Positions 52,530-61,080 of a stretch of DNA of 64,000 nucleotides are shown piece by piece (within the stretch, counting starts at the first letter, position 1; the number at the start of each line of letters is the position of its first letter). The translations under genes and the position numbers were made by a program. The stretch comes from Falsiroseomonas frigidaquae. Its GTDB lineage: Bacteria > Pseudomonadota > Alphaproteobacteria > Acetobacterales > Acetobacteraceae. The DNA lies in NCBI RefSeq assembly GCF_012163145.1, contig NZ_JAAVTX010000003.1, positions 186,001 to 250,000 of the forward strand. Direction: 5' to 3'. The notes under the pieces were generated by a model. It worked only from the letters and a program-made list of their open reading frames with translations. It had not been told where the DNA came from and did no database searches.

Positions 52530-54019
52530 GGCAGCAGGCGCTGGACCAGCCCGACGATGCGCCGGGTGCCCGCGCCGAACAGGCGGGGCGTGTAGAAGCC
52601 GCCCGCGGCGCGCTTCGAGATCTCGGACAGGGTGGGGTAGGGCGCAAGGGAGGATGCGATGGCGCCGATGCCCAGCCTGCGCTGGATCGCCAGCCCCCAA
52701 AGCCCGATCATCTCCCCGGCGCGCGGCGCCAGGATGGTCGCGCCCAGGATGCGCCCGCGCGGGCCGAGCACCACCTTGATCAGCCCCTCCGTCGCCGCCT
52801 CGGCCTGGGCGCGGTCATTGCCGGACAGTTTCTGCGTCAGCAGCGAGACCTGGTGCCCGGCCTCCCGCGCCGCGGCCTCGGTCAGGCCGACATGGGCGAG
52901 TTCGGGGTCGGCATAGGTGACCCAGGGCAGCGCCGCGTAATCCACCTTCACCGGCAGGCCGAACAGCGCGGCGCGGATCACCAGCCCGGCATGGTAGCCG
53001 GCGATATGGGTGAATTGCGGGCCACCGGCGACATCGCCGATGGCGAAGACGCGGCGGTTGGCTGTGCGCAGGCCCGCATCCACCGTGATGCCGCGCGGCG
53101 TGGCGGCGATGCCGGCCAGGTCCAGCCCCAGCCCTTCCGTGTTCGGCCTTCGCCCGGCGGCGACCAGCAGATGGCTGCCGCGGATCAGGCGCAGCGCGGC
53201 GGGCGCCTCCAGTTCCAGCTCCACGCCGTTGCCGGCGCGGCGGATGGCGGTGACGGATGCGTTCTCCACCACCGCGATCCCTTCGCGCCGCAGCGCATCG
53301 CGCAGGATCGCCACCGCCTCGGGCTCATCCTTCGGCAGGATTTCGGCGCGTTCCACCAGGGTGACGACGGCGCCGAGGCGGCGGAAGGCCTGCGCCATCT
53401 CCACCCCGATCGGCCCGCCGCCCAGCACCACAAGATGCGCCGGCCGTTCCGTCAGATCGAAGATCGATTCGTTGGTGAGGAAGGGCGTCTCCGCCAGGCC
53501 CGGCACCGGCGGCACGGCGGGGGCGGAGCCGGTGGCGAGGACGAAGCGGCGCGCACGGATCCGCTCGCCGCCCGCCTCCATTTCCTCCGGCCCGGTGAAG
53601 CGGGCGGCGGCTTGCAGCACGGTGACGCCGAGCCCGGTGAAGCGTTCCACCGAATCATGCGGCGCGATGGCGGCGATGACGCCCTGCACATGCGCCCGCA
53701 CGGCGGCGAAATCGATTTCCGGTTCATGCCCGTTCACGCCGAAGCGTGCGCCACCCCGCACCACCGCCGCCGCATGGGCCGCAGCCAGCAGGGCCTTGGA
53801 GGGAACGCAGCCGGTGTTCAGGCAGTCGCCGCCCATCAGGTGCTTCTCGACCAGCACGACGGAAGCGCCCATCTGCGCCGCGCCTGCGGCGACCGACAGG
53901 CCGCCGGAGCCTGCGCCGACGATGCAGAGATCGGCATGCAGCGCGCCGTCGCGCCGAACCGGGCGACGGCCCGCGGGGTGAACCGGGCGGCGGCCCGGTG
54001 ATTGGGCAGGGTGCATCAT
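52526..54019 (-). CDS. FAD-dependent pyridine nucleotide-disulfide oxidoreductase (MerA/LpdA-like)
   Basis: This 497-residue flavoenzyme has FAD loop IVGAGSGGLSVAAGAA near residue 32, the redox-active disulfide GGDCLNTGCVPSKAL near residue 64, NAD-binding LGGGPIGVEMAQAF near residue 200 and the second FAD site IGDVAGG. The C-terminal dimerisation part includes APYPTLSEISKRAA. It lacks the heavy-metal domain of true MerA, so its electron acceptor is unknown. AGGAG 7 nt upstream supports the ATG at 54019. It is translationally coupled to the TVP38 gene. Confidence 0.88.
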   Translation of the reverse strand: MMHPAQSPGRRPVHPAGRRPVRRDGALHADLCIVGAGSGGLSVAAGAAQMGASVVLVEKHLMGGDCLNTGCVPSKALLAAAHAAAVVRGGARFGVNGHEPEIDFAAVRAHVQGVIAAIAPHDSVERFTGLGVTVLQAAARFTGPEEMEAGGERIRARRFVLATGSAPAVPPVPGLAETPFLTNESIFDLTERPAHLVVLGGGPIGVEMAQAFRRLGAVVTLVERAEILPKDEPEAVAILRDALRREGIAVVENASVTAIRRAGNGVELELEAPAALRLIRGSHLLVAAGRRPNTEGLGLDLAGIAATPRGITVDAGLRTANRRVFAIGDVAGGPQFTHIAGYHAGLVIRAALFGLPVKVDYAALPWVTYADPELAHVGLTEAAAREAGHQVSLLTQKLSGNDRAQAEAATEGLIKVVLGPRGRILGATILAPRAGEMIGLWGLAIQRRLGIGAIASSLAPYPTLSEISKRAAGGFYTPRLFGAGTRRIVGLVQRLLP

Positions 54020-54135
54020 CCGTCCGCTCCTCATGGCCCCCACGCTTCGCGCGCCGGCCAATGAGGGTTACGGCGGGCATTGACGCGCCGCGCCGGCGGG
54101 GTTCCCCTGCGCGCTTCATGCGAAGGAGACGGAAG

Positions 54136-55155
54136 ATGTCCGCACCGACCACCACGCGCCGCGCCGCGCTTGCCCTGGGCGGCGCAGCGATGCTGTCCCT
54201 CACCTTGCGCGATGCCCGTTCGCAATCACCGCGCAGCATGACCTTCGTCACGCCCTTCTCCTACATCCTGGCCTTCGCCGATGTGCTGAACGCCAAGGGC
54301 GGCGGCTTCTTCGAGCGGGAGGGGCTGGACGTCACCATCCAGCAGGGTCGCGGTTCCGCCATGGCGGTGCAGCAGATCGTCGGCGGCGGCGCGCTGCTGT
54401 CGCGCACCGGCGTGGGCGACCACATCCGCGCTTCCTCCCGCCCCGGCGGCGACGATCTCATCGCGGTCGGCACCATCAGCCAGGGCTCGCCCTTCTACGT
54501 CATCAGCGCGCCGGACAAGCCGGTGCGCACGCCGGCGGATATGGCGGGCAAGACCATTGGCGTGCTGTCGGTCGGCGGCGCGACGGAGATCGTGCTGGAT
54601 GTGATGCTGCAGGAACGCGGCGTGGAGCGGGCGCGCGTGGCACGCCAGGTGGCGCCGAATTCGCCGGCCGGGCTGCAGCTGATCGCCCAGGGGCGGATCG
54701 ATGCCTATATCGTCTCCGCCGGCGTGCCGGTGGCGCTGCAGGCATCCAATACGCCGCATGTGAGCTGGAACACGGATGACGTCGCGCCGATCCCCGGCCA
54801 GTGCTACATCGCGCGGCGCTCCACCCTGGAGCAGAACGGCGACATCGTGGTGCGCTTCCTGCGCGCGGTGAAACTCTCGCTGGATGCCATGCTGGCGGAT
54901 ACCGACCTGTCGAAGACGCTGGCCAATCTGCGCGGCTTCGAGATCGCCGAGATGCGCAACGCCACCACCGCGCCGCTGATCCTGCGCAACGAGATGCAGT
55001 TCTGGCTGACCGCCGGCCGCCAGAACATGCTGCGCAACGTGCCGGAACGCTGGCAGCGCGGCTACGACCTGATGGCGGCGGCGGGCTTCGCGCCGGCCGG
55101 GGTGAAGGCGGAGACGCTCTACACCAACGCCTATGTCGAGCGCGCGCTGGCCTGA
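54136..55155 (+). CDS. NitT/TauT-family ABC substrate-binding protein
   Basis: This 339-residue periplasmic receptor of the NMT1/THI5-like family has a twin-arginine-like signal (TTTRRAALALGGAAM). The mature protein shows YILAFADVLNAKGGGFFEREGLDV and the GKTIGVLSVGGATE segment. Ligands of this group include sulfonates, nitrate, pyrimidines and aromatic acids. AAGGAG precedes the ATG by about 9 nt. It heads an operon whose later genes encode a matching ATPase and permease plus catabolic enzymes. Confidence 0.88.
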   Translation: MSAPTTTRRAALALGGAAMLSLTLRDARSQSPRSMTFVTPFSYILAFADVLNAKGGGFFEREGLDVTIQQGRGSAMAVQQIVGGGALLSRTGVGDHIRASSRPGGDDLIAVGTISQGSPFYVISAPDKPVRTPADMAGKTIGVLSVGGATEIVLDVMLQERGVERARVARQVAPNSPAGLQLIAQGRIDAYIVSAGVPVALQASNTPHVSWNTDDVAPIPGQCYIARRSTLEQNGDIVVRFLRAVKLSLDAMLADTDLSKTLANLRGFEIAEMRNATTAPLILRNEMQFWLTAGRQNMLRNVPERWQRGYDLMAAAGFAPAGVKAETLYTNAYVERALA

Positions 55156-55781
55156 TGCGATTCCATCGCGCGGAAGCCGCGCTGCTGCTGGTGGACTACC
55201 AGCGCGGCTTCCTGCATCCGGAAGGCTTCGTCGCCGCGCAGGGGCGCGACGTTTCCGCCTGCGCGGCGGCCGCGCAGCAGGGTTACGCGCTGGCGCGGGC
55301 GGCGCGGGCTGCCGGCATGAAGGTGATCTGGACCCGGCATGTGCTGCGTGCCGATCATGCCGATGGCGGGCTGCTGACGACGGAGCTGCGGCCGCGCCTC
55401 GGGCAGATCGGCGCGCTGGCGGCCGGCAGCGCCGATGTGGCGATTCCGGAGGAGGCGGGGGTCGATCCCGCCGATGTGGTGCTGGACAAGCCACGCTATT
55501 CCGCCTTCTTCGGCACGGCGCTGGATGTGGTGCTGGCGAGTGCCGGCATCCGCGCGCTGATGGTGGGCGGCGTCACCACGTCGATGTGCGTGGAAAGCAG
55601 CGTGCGTGATGCGGCGCAGCGCGACATCCGCACCTTCGTGGTGCGCGATGCGGTGGCGGATTTCGACGCGGCGCGGCATGCGGCATCGCTGGACGCCATG
55701 GAATTCGGCTTCGCCCGCATCCTCGGCGCCAACCAGGCGCTGGACGCCATCGCGGCCGGACAGGCGGATTTCGCACCATGA
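55155..55781 (+). CDS. Isochorismatase-like cysteine hydrolase
   Basis: This 208-residue hydrolase carries the triad Asp (LLLVDYQRGF), Lys (LDKPRYSAFFG) and Cys (VTTSMCVESSVRDA). Relatives cleave amides such as N-carbamoylsarcosine, nicotinamide, biuret or ureidoacrylate. The start overlaps the receptor stop (TGATG), and the stop overlaps the ATPase start. This places an amide-type hydrolysis inside the import operon. Confidence 0.9.
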   Translation: MRFHRAEAALLLVDYQRGFLHPEGFVAAQGRDVSACAAAAQQGYALARAARAAGMKVIWTRHVLRADHADGGLLTTELRPRLGQIGALAAGSADVAIPEEAGVDPADVVLDKPRYSAFFGTALDVVLASAGIRALMVGGVTTSMCVESSVRDAAQRDIRTFVVRDAVADFDAARHAASLDAMEFGFARILGANQALDAIAAGQADFAP

Positions 55782-56563
55782 CGCATCCCGCCATCGCCTT
55801 CGACGCGGTCGAGAAATGGTACGGCACGCGGGACGAGCCGGTGCATGCGCTGGCGGCGACCGACCTTGCCGTGGCGGAGGCCGAGTTCCTGGTGCTGCTC
55901 GGGCCTTCCGGCTGCGGCAAGACCACGCTGCTGCGGATGATCGGCGGGCTGATCGCGCCGACCTCCGGCGCCATCGCCATCGAGGGCAAGGGGCTGTGGC
56001 AGAACGGCCAGCGCCAGGCGGAGGCGCTGTCCGACCTCGGCATGGTGTTCCAGGAAGCCAACCTGTTCCCCTGGCTGTCGATCGAGCAGAACATCGCCCT
56101 GCCGCTGGAGCTGAAGGGCGTGCCCAGGGCGCAGCGCGCGGCGCGGGCGCAGGAGCTGGCGCGGCTGGTCGGCATCCAGGGCTTCGAGAAGCGCTGGCCG
56201 CGCGAGCTCTCGGGCGGCATGCGGCAGCGCGCCGCCATCGCACGCGCTTTGTCCTACGACCCGCGCATCCTGCTGATGGACGAGCCCTTCGGCGCGCTGG
56301 ACGCAATGACGCGGGAGGCGATGAACCTGGAGCTGCAACGCATCTGGCTCGCCACCCGGAAAACCATCGTGCTGGTGACGCATTCAATTGCGGAGGCGGT
56401 GTTCCTCGGCGACCGCATCCTGCTGCTGTCGCCGCGTCCGGGGCGCATCGACATGGTGGTGGACGTGCCCTTCGCCCGGCCGCGCGTACCGGACCTGCAA
56501 TCGACCGTGGAGTTCCAGGAAATCGTGCGCAAGCTGCGGCATCGCCTGGCGGAGATCAGCTGA
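55778..56563 (+). CDS. NitT/TauT-type ABC transporter ATPase
   Basis: This 261-residue ATP-binding subunit drives uptake of the ligand bound by the preceding receptor. It has Walker A GPSGCGKTTLL near residue 44, Q-loop VFQEANLFPW, signature LSGGMRQRAAIARAL, Walker B LLMDEPFGALD and switch His in VTHSIAEA. It overlaps both neighbours by 1-4 nt, so the four-gene block is tightly coupled. Confidence 0.95.
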   Translation: MTHPAIAFDAVEKWYGTRDEPVHALAATDLAVAEAEFLVLLGPSGCGKTTLLRMIGGLIAPTSGAIAIEGKGLWQNGQRQAEALSDLGMVFQEANLFPWLSIEQNIALPLELKGVPRAQRAARAQELARLVGIQGFEKRWPRELSGGMRQRAAIARALSYDPRILLMDEPFGALDAMTREAMNLELQRIWLATRKTIVLVTHSIAEAVFLGDRILLLSPRPGRIDMVVDVPFARPRVPDLQSTVEFQEIVRKLRHRLAEIS

Positions 56564-57378
56564 TGGCCGAGGCCGCCCCCGCGCAATTCCGCAAACGCCT
56601 GGTGACCCTGCAGGGCGCGCTGCCCTGGATCACCACGCCCATCCTGCTGGCCGTCTTCGTGCTGATCTGGGACAGCTATGTGCGCTTCTCCGGCATCTCC
56701 CCGCTGATCCTGCCGCGGCCGGTCGCTGTGTGGTCCGCCTGGCTGGAATTGCTGGCCGATCCGCGCGCCTGGCACCATACCTGGATGACGGTCTATGCGA
56801 CGCTGACCGGCTTCGCCTATGCCACGGTGATCGGCGTGACGCTTGGCGTGCTGATCGCGCGCATCCGCTGGCTGGAGCAGACGCTGAACCCCTTCATCGT
56901 GGCGACGCAGGTGATCCCGAAGGTCGCGCTGGTGCCGCTGTTCGTGCTGTGGTTCGGCTTCGGCGTGACGTCCAAGGTGATCGTCGCCGCGGTGCTCGCC
57001 TTCTTCCCGATCCTGACCAATACGGCGATGGGGGTGAAGTCGATCGATGAGGGGCACCGGGATGTCATGGTGTCGCTGAATGCGACGCGCTGGCAGGTAT
57101 TCCGGCGCCTGGAACTGCCCTCCGCCCTGCCCTTCATCATCACGGGGCTGGAGATCGGCATCGTGCTGGCGATCATCGGCGCGGTGGTCGGCGAATACCT
57201 CGGTGGCAATGCGGGGCTGGGGCATCTGCTGATCGCGCGGCTGAACGCCTTCGAGACGGATCAGATGTTCGCGGTGCTGATCCACATGTCGCTGCTCGGC
57301 TTCCTGTTCTACTTCGCCATCGGCGCGCTGCGGCGGATGCTGGTGCCGTGGCATGCCTCCGCGCGGCTGCGGGTATGA
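56563..57378 (+). CDS. NitT/TauT-type ABC transporter permease
   Basis: This 271-residue inner-membrane permease has about six helices. The conserved loop DVMVSLNATRWQVFRRLELPSALP lies near residues 165-188 (EAA-type, shown in part by SLNATRWQVFRRLELP), and AIIGAVVGEYLGGNAGLG is characteristic of SsuC/TauC-type permeases. The ATG shares one base with the ATPase stop. Its TGA stop begins the third hairpin element. Confidence 0.93.
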   Translation: MAEAAPAQFRKRLVTLQGALPWITTPILLAVFVLIWDSYVRFSGISPLILPRPVAVWSAWLELLADPRAWHHTWMTVYATLTGFAYATVIGVTLGVLIARIRWLEQTLNPFIVATQVIPKVALVPLFVLWFGFGVTSKVIVAAVLAFFPILTNTAMGVKSIDEGHRDVMVSLNATRWQVFRRLELPSALPFIITGLEIGIVLAIIGAVVGEYLGGNAGLGHLLIARLNAFETDQMFAVLIHMSLLGFLFYFAIGALRRMLVPWHASARLRV

Positions 57379-57513
57379 TGGGAAGTCGGCGCCCTTCCGC
57401 CCTGCGGCCCGCAGGGCCGAGCGCCCGAATGGGCGCCGCCGCTTTTGCGGCGAAGCCAAGCGGCCGGAGGCCGCGCCCGGCGTTTGAGGGGCATGGAAGC
57501 GAAGCCTTCATGC
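57376..57513. repeat. Modular hairpin element, copy 3
   Basis: This is in the same orientation as copy 1 and spans the permease stop to 2 nt before the dehydrogenase ATG. Perfect hairpins: 57399-57417 (GCCCTGCG, loop GCC), 57421-57436 (GCGCCC, loop GAAT), 57437-57452 (CGCCGC, loop TTTT) and 57460-57474 (GCGGCC, loop GGA). AAGCCAAGC lies at 57453-57461. GGCGTTTGAGG matches GGCGATTGAGG of copy 1. A terminal imperfect hairpin covers 57491-57513. The terminal CCAAATCC repeats of copies 1 and 2 are not clear here. Confidence 0.8.
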
Positions 57514-57514
57514 A

Positions 57515-58669
57515 ATGCAAGTGACCCCGGAGCAAACGCAGATCCTGGCGAGCGTCGAGACATTCCTCGCCCGCCGCCTGCCGCCGGCGGAAATCCGCCG
57601 GCGCGATGCGGCGCATGTGCCGCCCTACGACCTGCTGCCGGAGATGGGGGCGCTTGGCCTCTTCGCACTGGCGGTGCCGGTGCCGGAAGGCGGCCTCGGC
57701 GGGGATTGGGCGACGGTGGCGCTGGTGCAGGATGCGCTGGGCCGGCACGCCTATATGGCCGCTTCCATCTTCAACCGCGTCGTCGGCTTCGGCCTGGCCA
57801 CCATCCGCGCCCATGGCAGCGCCGCCCAGCGGGCGGAGCTGCTGCCGTTGCTGATGGCGGGGGAGGCGTTCTGCGCCCTGGCGCTGACCGAACCGCAGGC
57901 CGGCAGCGATGCCGCGGCGATCCGCACCCGCGCCGTGCGCCACGAAGGCGGCTGGCGCATCAATGGCCGCAAGACCTGGATCAGCGATGCGGAAGGCGCG
58001 CGCTGGCTGATCCTGCCCGCCCGCACGGGGCCGGAGCCTGCGGGCGCGCGCGGCATTTCCCTGTTCCTGGTACCGACCGCGACGCCCGGCCTCGCAATGA
58101 CCCGGCTGCCCAAGGTGGGCAACAACTGCATGCCCTCCTTCGACATCGGGCTGCAGGATGTGGATGTGCCGGAGGATGCGCTGCTGGGCGAGGAAGGCCG
58201 CGGCTTCCCGCATATGATGTCCACGCTGCATTTCTCCCGCGCCTCCATGGCCGCCACGGTGACGGGGGCTGCGGAAGCCGCGCTGCGGATCGCGCTGGCG
58301 CATGCGCAGGAGCGGGAGCAGTTCGGCCAGCCGATCGGCCGCTTCCAGGCCATCGCGCACCGGCTGGTGGATATGCGGATGCGGGTGGATCAGTCCCGCC
58401 TGATGGTGCGGCACCTGGCGCAGCTGATCGACCAGGGCGCGCCCTGCCGGCGGGAAGCGGCGCAGGCCAAGATCATCGCGACGGAGACGCTGCGCGATGT
58501 CGCCGATGCCGGCATGCAGATCCTGGCCAGCGCGGGCTATGCGGCGGAAAGCGACATGCAGCGGCTGTGGCGGGATTCGCGCCTCTACACCTTCGGCGAG
58601 GGCGCGAATGAGGTGCTGCGCGATTCCATCGCGCGGGAGATGGGTCTGACGACAAGGGGAATGGCGTGA
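57515..58669 (+). CDS. Acyl-CoA dehydrogenase
   Basis: This 384-residue flavoenzyme desaturates acyl-CoA thioesters. It shows ALTEPQAGSDAAAI near residue 128, GRKTWISDA near 152, FSRASMAATVTGAAEAAL near 248 and the C-terminal FGEGANEVLRD segment that carries the usual catalytic Glu. It is likely cytoplasmic and passes electrons to ETF. The ribosome site is weak; the start lies immediately after the hairpin element. It is coupled to the amidohydrolase downstream (GTGA). Confidence 0.92.
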   Translation: MQVTPEQTQILASVETFLARRLPPAEIRRRDAAHVPPYDLLPEMGALGLFALAVPVPEGGLGGDWATVALVQDALGRHAYMAASIFNRVVGFGLATIRAHGSAAQRAELLPLLMAGEAFCALALTEPQAGSDAAAIRTRAVRHEGGWRINGRKTWISDAEGARWLILPARTGPEPAGARGISLFLVPTATPGLAMTRLPKVGNNCMPSFDIGLQDVDVPEDALLGEEGRGFPHMMSTLHFSRASMAATVTGAAEAALRIALAHAQEREQFGQPIGRFQAIAHRLVDMRMRVDQSRLMVRHLAQLIDQGAPCRREAAQAKIIATETLRDVADAGMQILASAGYAAESDMQRLWRDSRLYTFGEGANEVLRDSIAREMGLTTRGMA

Positions 58670-59535
58670 CGGGCATCCGGGCGATCGACGCGGTGGTGAA
58701 CATCTGGACGCCGGAGGCGCTGGCCGGAAGGCCGGACCGCACCGGCTTCTACACCAGCAAGATGCGCGTGAAGCGCGAGATTTTCGAAGGCATGAGCCTG
58801 AAGGACATGATCGCCCGCATGGATGCGGCGGGCATCGAGAAGGCCTTCCTGATCGCCGCCAAGGTCGGACGACTCGGCCACCCCGCCTGCTATCATGTGG
58901 ACTACAGGCTCGTGGCGGATGCGGTGCAGGCGCATCCAGACCGCTTCTACGGCCTGGCGGGCCTGGACCCGACCGAGGGCATGCGCGGCGTGCGCGAATT
59001 GTCCCGGGCTGTCACCGAATACGGCTTCATCGGCGCGCATTTCTATCCGCATTGGTTCGAGCTGCCGCCGGACCATGCCAAGTGGTACCCGTTCTACGCC
59101 AAATGCGCGGAGCTGGACGTGCCGGTGCAGCTGCAGGTCGGGCAATCCATGGTCTATGACCCGAGCTACCCGCTGCGCTCCGTCGGCCGCCCGATCGCGC
59201 TGGATGCGGTGGCCTGCGACTTCCCGGAGCTGAAGATCATCGGCATCCATGTCGGCATCCCCTGGACCGAGGAGATGATCGCGATGGCCTGGAAACACGC
59301 CAATGTCTTCATCGGCTCCGACGCGCACAGCCCGCGCTACTGGCCCGAGAGCTTCAAGCACTACATCCGCAGCTACGGCCAGGACAAGGTGATCTTCGGC
59401 ACGGATTTCCCGGTGCTGGATTTCGGCCGTACCATGGCGGAGATCGCCGAGCTGAACCTGCCCGAGGCAGTGCTGGCGAAATTCCTCCGCACGAATGCCG
59501 AACGAATCTACAAACTGGACGGCGCCAGCCAATGA
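58666..59535 (+). CDS. Amidohydrolase-2 family protein (TIM-barrel)
   Basis: This 289-residue protein of the amidohydrolase-related family includes decarboxylases such as ACMSD and gamma-resorcylate decarboxylase. HFYPHWFE, GIHVGIPW and FGTDFPVLDF are recognisable metal or active-site strands. The N-terminal metal motif, usually DxHxH or ExHxH, reads IDAVVNIW, so metal binding at site 1 looks lost or altered. It starts with GTG overlapping the dehydrogenase stop and overlaps the ligase start by 4 nt. Confidence 0.82.
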   Translation: MTGIRAIDAVVNIWTPEALAGRPDRTGFYTSKMRVKREIFEGMSLKDMIARMDAAGIEKAFLIAAKVGRLGHPACYHVDYRLVADAVQAHPDRFYGLAGLDPTEGMRGVRELSRAVTEYGFIGAHFYPHWFELPPDHAKWYPFYAKCAELDVPVQLQVGQSMVYDPSYPLRSVGRPIALDAVACDFPELKIIGIHVGIPWTEEMIAMAWKHANVFIGSDAHSPRYWPESFKHYIRSYGQDKVIFGTDFPVLDFGRTMAEIAELNLPEAVLAKFLRTNAERIYKLDGASQ

Positions 59536-60971
59536 ACCTCGCCGATGCGCTGGACATCCACGCCAAGGCGCGGCCCGGCCACATCGCGCTGATCGATGGC
59601 GAGCTGGTGCTGACGCACGCGGCATTCGCCACCCGGGTTCGGCGCATGGCGGCCTGGCTGCTGGGTCTCGGCCTGCCGGGCGACCAGCCCGTCGGCATCT
59701 GCCTGCGTGACACGGCGCAGCATGTGGTGGCGCTGTACGCGGTGGCGCGCGCCGGGCTGCCGATCCTGCCCATGGATGTCCGCTGGACGGCGGAGGAACA
59801 GCGCAACGTCGCCACCCATTTCGGCGCCGCCCTGGTGCTGCTGGAGGCCGGCACGCCCGCCTTGCCGGGCCTGCGCTGCGACCAGCCGGGGGAGTCCGAG
59901 GCGGAAGGCATGGTCTTCGCCAGCGATGCCGAGGCACCCTTCGTGCTGTCCCTGTCCTCCGGCACCACAGGGCGGCCGAAGGGGCCGCTGATCGCACACC
60001 GGCATTTCCTGGCGCGCTTCCGCACGCATTGGATCAATCTCGGCCTGAACGGCCGCGACCGCTTCATCTGCGCCACGCCGCTGTATTTCGGCGGCGGCCG
60101 CACCTTCGCCATGTCCGTGCTGTTCTCCGGCGGCACGCTGATCCTGAAGCCGCCGCCCTGCACGCCGGAGGATCTGGTAGCCTGCGTGGCGCAGCATGAG
60201 GCCACCAGCCTGTTCCTGGTGCCGACGCAGTTCCGCCGGCTGCTGGCACTCGACGATGCCGCGCTGGCGCCGCTGCGCGGGCTGCATCTGCTGTTCTCCT
60301 CCGGCGCGCCGCTGTCGCCCGAGGAACGGCTGGCGATCCGCGACCGGCTCTGCCCGAACTTCTTCGAATACTATGCGAGCACCGAGGGTGGCGGCGTGTC
60401 CCTGCTCACCCCCGGCGACCTCGCCACGCATGGCGAGACGGTGGGCCGCCCGGTCTTCGGGGTGGAGGTGGAGGTCGTGGATGATGCTGACCAGCCCCTG
60501 CCGCCGGGCGAGACCGGCCTGCTGCGCTACCGCGGACCCGCCTGCGCCACCGGCTACCACCGCGACCCCGAGGCCTCCGCCGAGGCGTTCCGCGCGGGCT
60601 GGTTCTACCCGGGCGACCTCGCCTCCCTGGACGCGGAAGGCTTCGTCACGCTGCGCGGGCGGCGCAAGGACATGATCATCCGCGCCGGCATCAACATCCA
60701 CCCGGCCGATATCGAAGCCGCGCTGAACGCGCACCCGGCCGTCGCGGAATGCGCCGTGCTGGGCTGGCCCTCGGCCGAGTTCGGCGAGGAGATCGCGGCC
60801 TTCGTGAAGCTGGCCGCGCCCTGCGACCCGGCCACGCTGCTGGAATTCGCGCGCGCCCGGCTGCCCCGGCCGAAATGGCCGCGCCAGGTCTTCGTGGTGG
60901 CCGACCTGCCGCGCAACAGCGCGGGCAAGGTTCTCAAGCGCGAACTGGCGTTGCAACTGCCGGCAAGCTGA
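59532..60971 (+). CDS. AMP-dependent acyl-CoA synthetase
   Basis: This 479-residue adenylate-forming ligase activates a carboxylate to a CoA ester. It has LSLSSGTTGRPKGPLIAH near residue 142, YYASTEGGG near 278, hinge LRGRRKDMIIRAGINIHP near 375 and the catalytic Lys in NSAGKVLKREL near the C-terminus. In this operon it would produce the substrate of the acyl-CoA dehydrogenase. A small aromatic or branched acid is plausible. Confidence 0.9.
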   Translation: MNLADALDIHAKARPGHIALIDGELVLTHAAFATRVRRMAAWLLGLGLPGDQPVGICLRDTAQHVVALYAVARAGLPILPMDVRWTAEEQRNVATHFGAALVLLEAGTPALPGLRCDQPGESEAEGMVFASDAEAPFVLSLSSGTTGRPKGPLIAHRHFLARFRTHWINLGLNGRDRFICATPLYFGGGRTFAMSVLFSGGTLILKPPPCTPEDLVACVAQHEATSLFLVPTQFRRLLALDDAALAPLRGLHLLFSSGAPLSPEERLAIRDRLCPNFFEYYASTEGGGVSLLTPGDLATHGETVGRPVFGVEVEVVDDADQPLPPGETGLLRYRGPACATGYHRDPEASAEAFRAGWFYPGDLASLDAEGFVTLRGRRKDMIIRAGINIHPADIEAALNAHPAVAECAVLGWPSAEFGEEIAAFVKLAAPCDPATLLEFARARLPRPKWPRQVFVVADLPRNSAGKVLKRELALQLPAS

Positions 60972-61005
60972 TCGTCACGACTGTTTACATTTCGACAACC
61001 TCCGG

Positions 61006-61035
61006 TTGAGTGATTCGGCGAATTCGCGCTATAGG
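61006..61035 (+). promoter_or_regulatory. Candidate promoter of the hybrid kinase
   Basis: TTGAGT (61006-61011) and TATAGG (61030-61035) are 18 bp apart, with the palindrome GCGAATTCGC between them. They lie 45 bp before the TTG start. Consensus match is moderate. Confidence 0.45.
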
Positions 61036-61080
61036 GCAGCGCGACAGCAAAAGGCGTCCTGTTGAGGGGGCGGAACTGCA

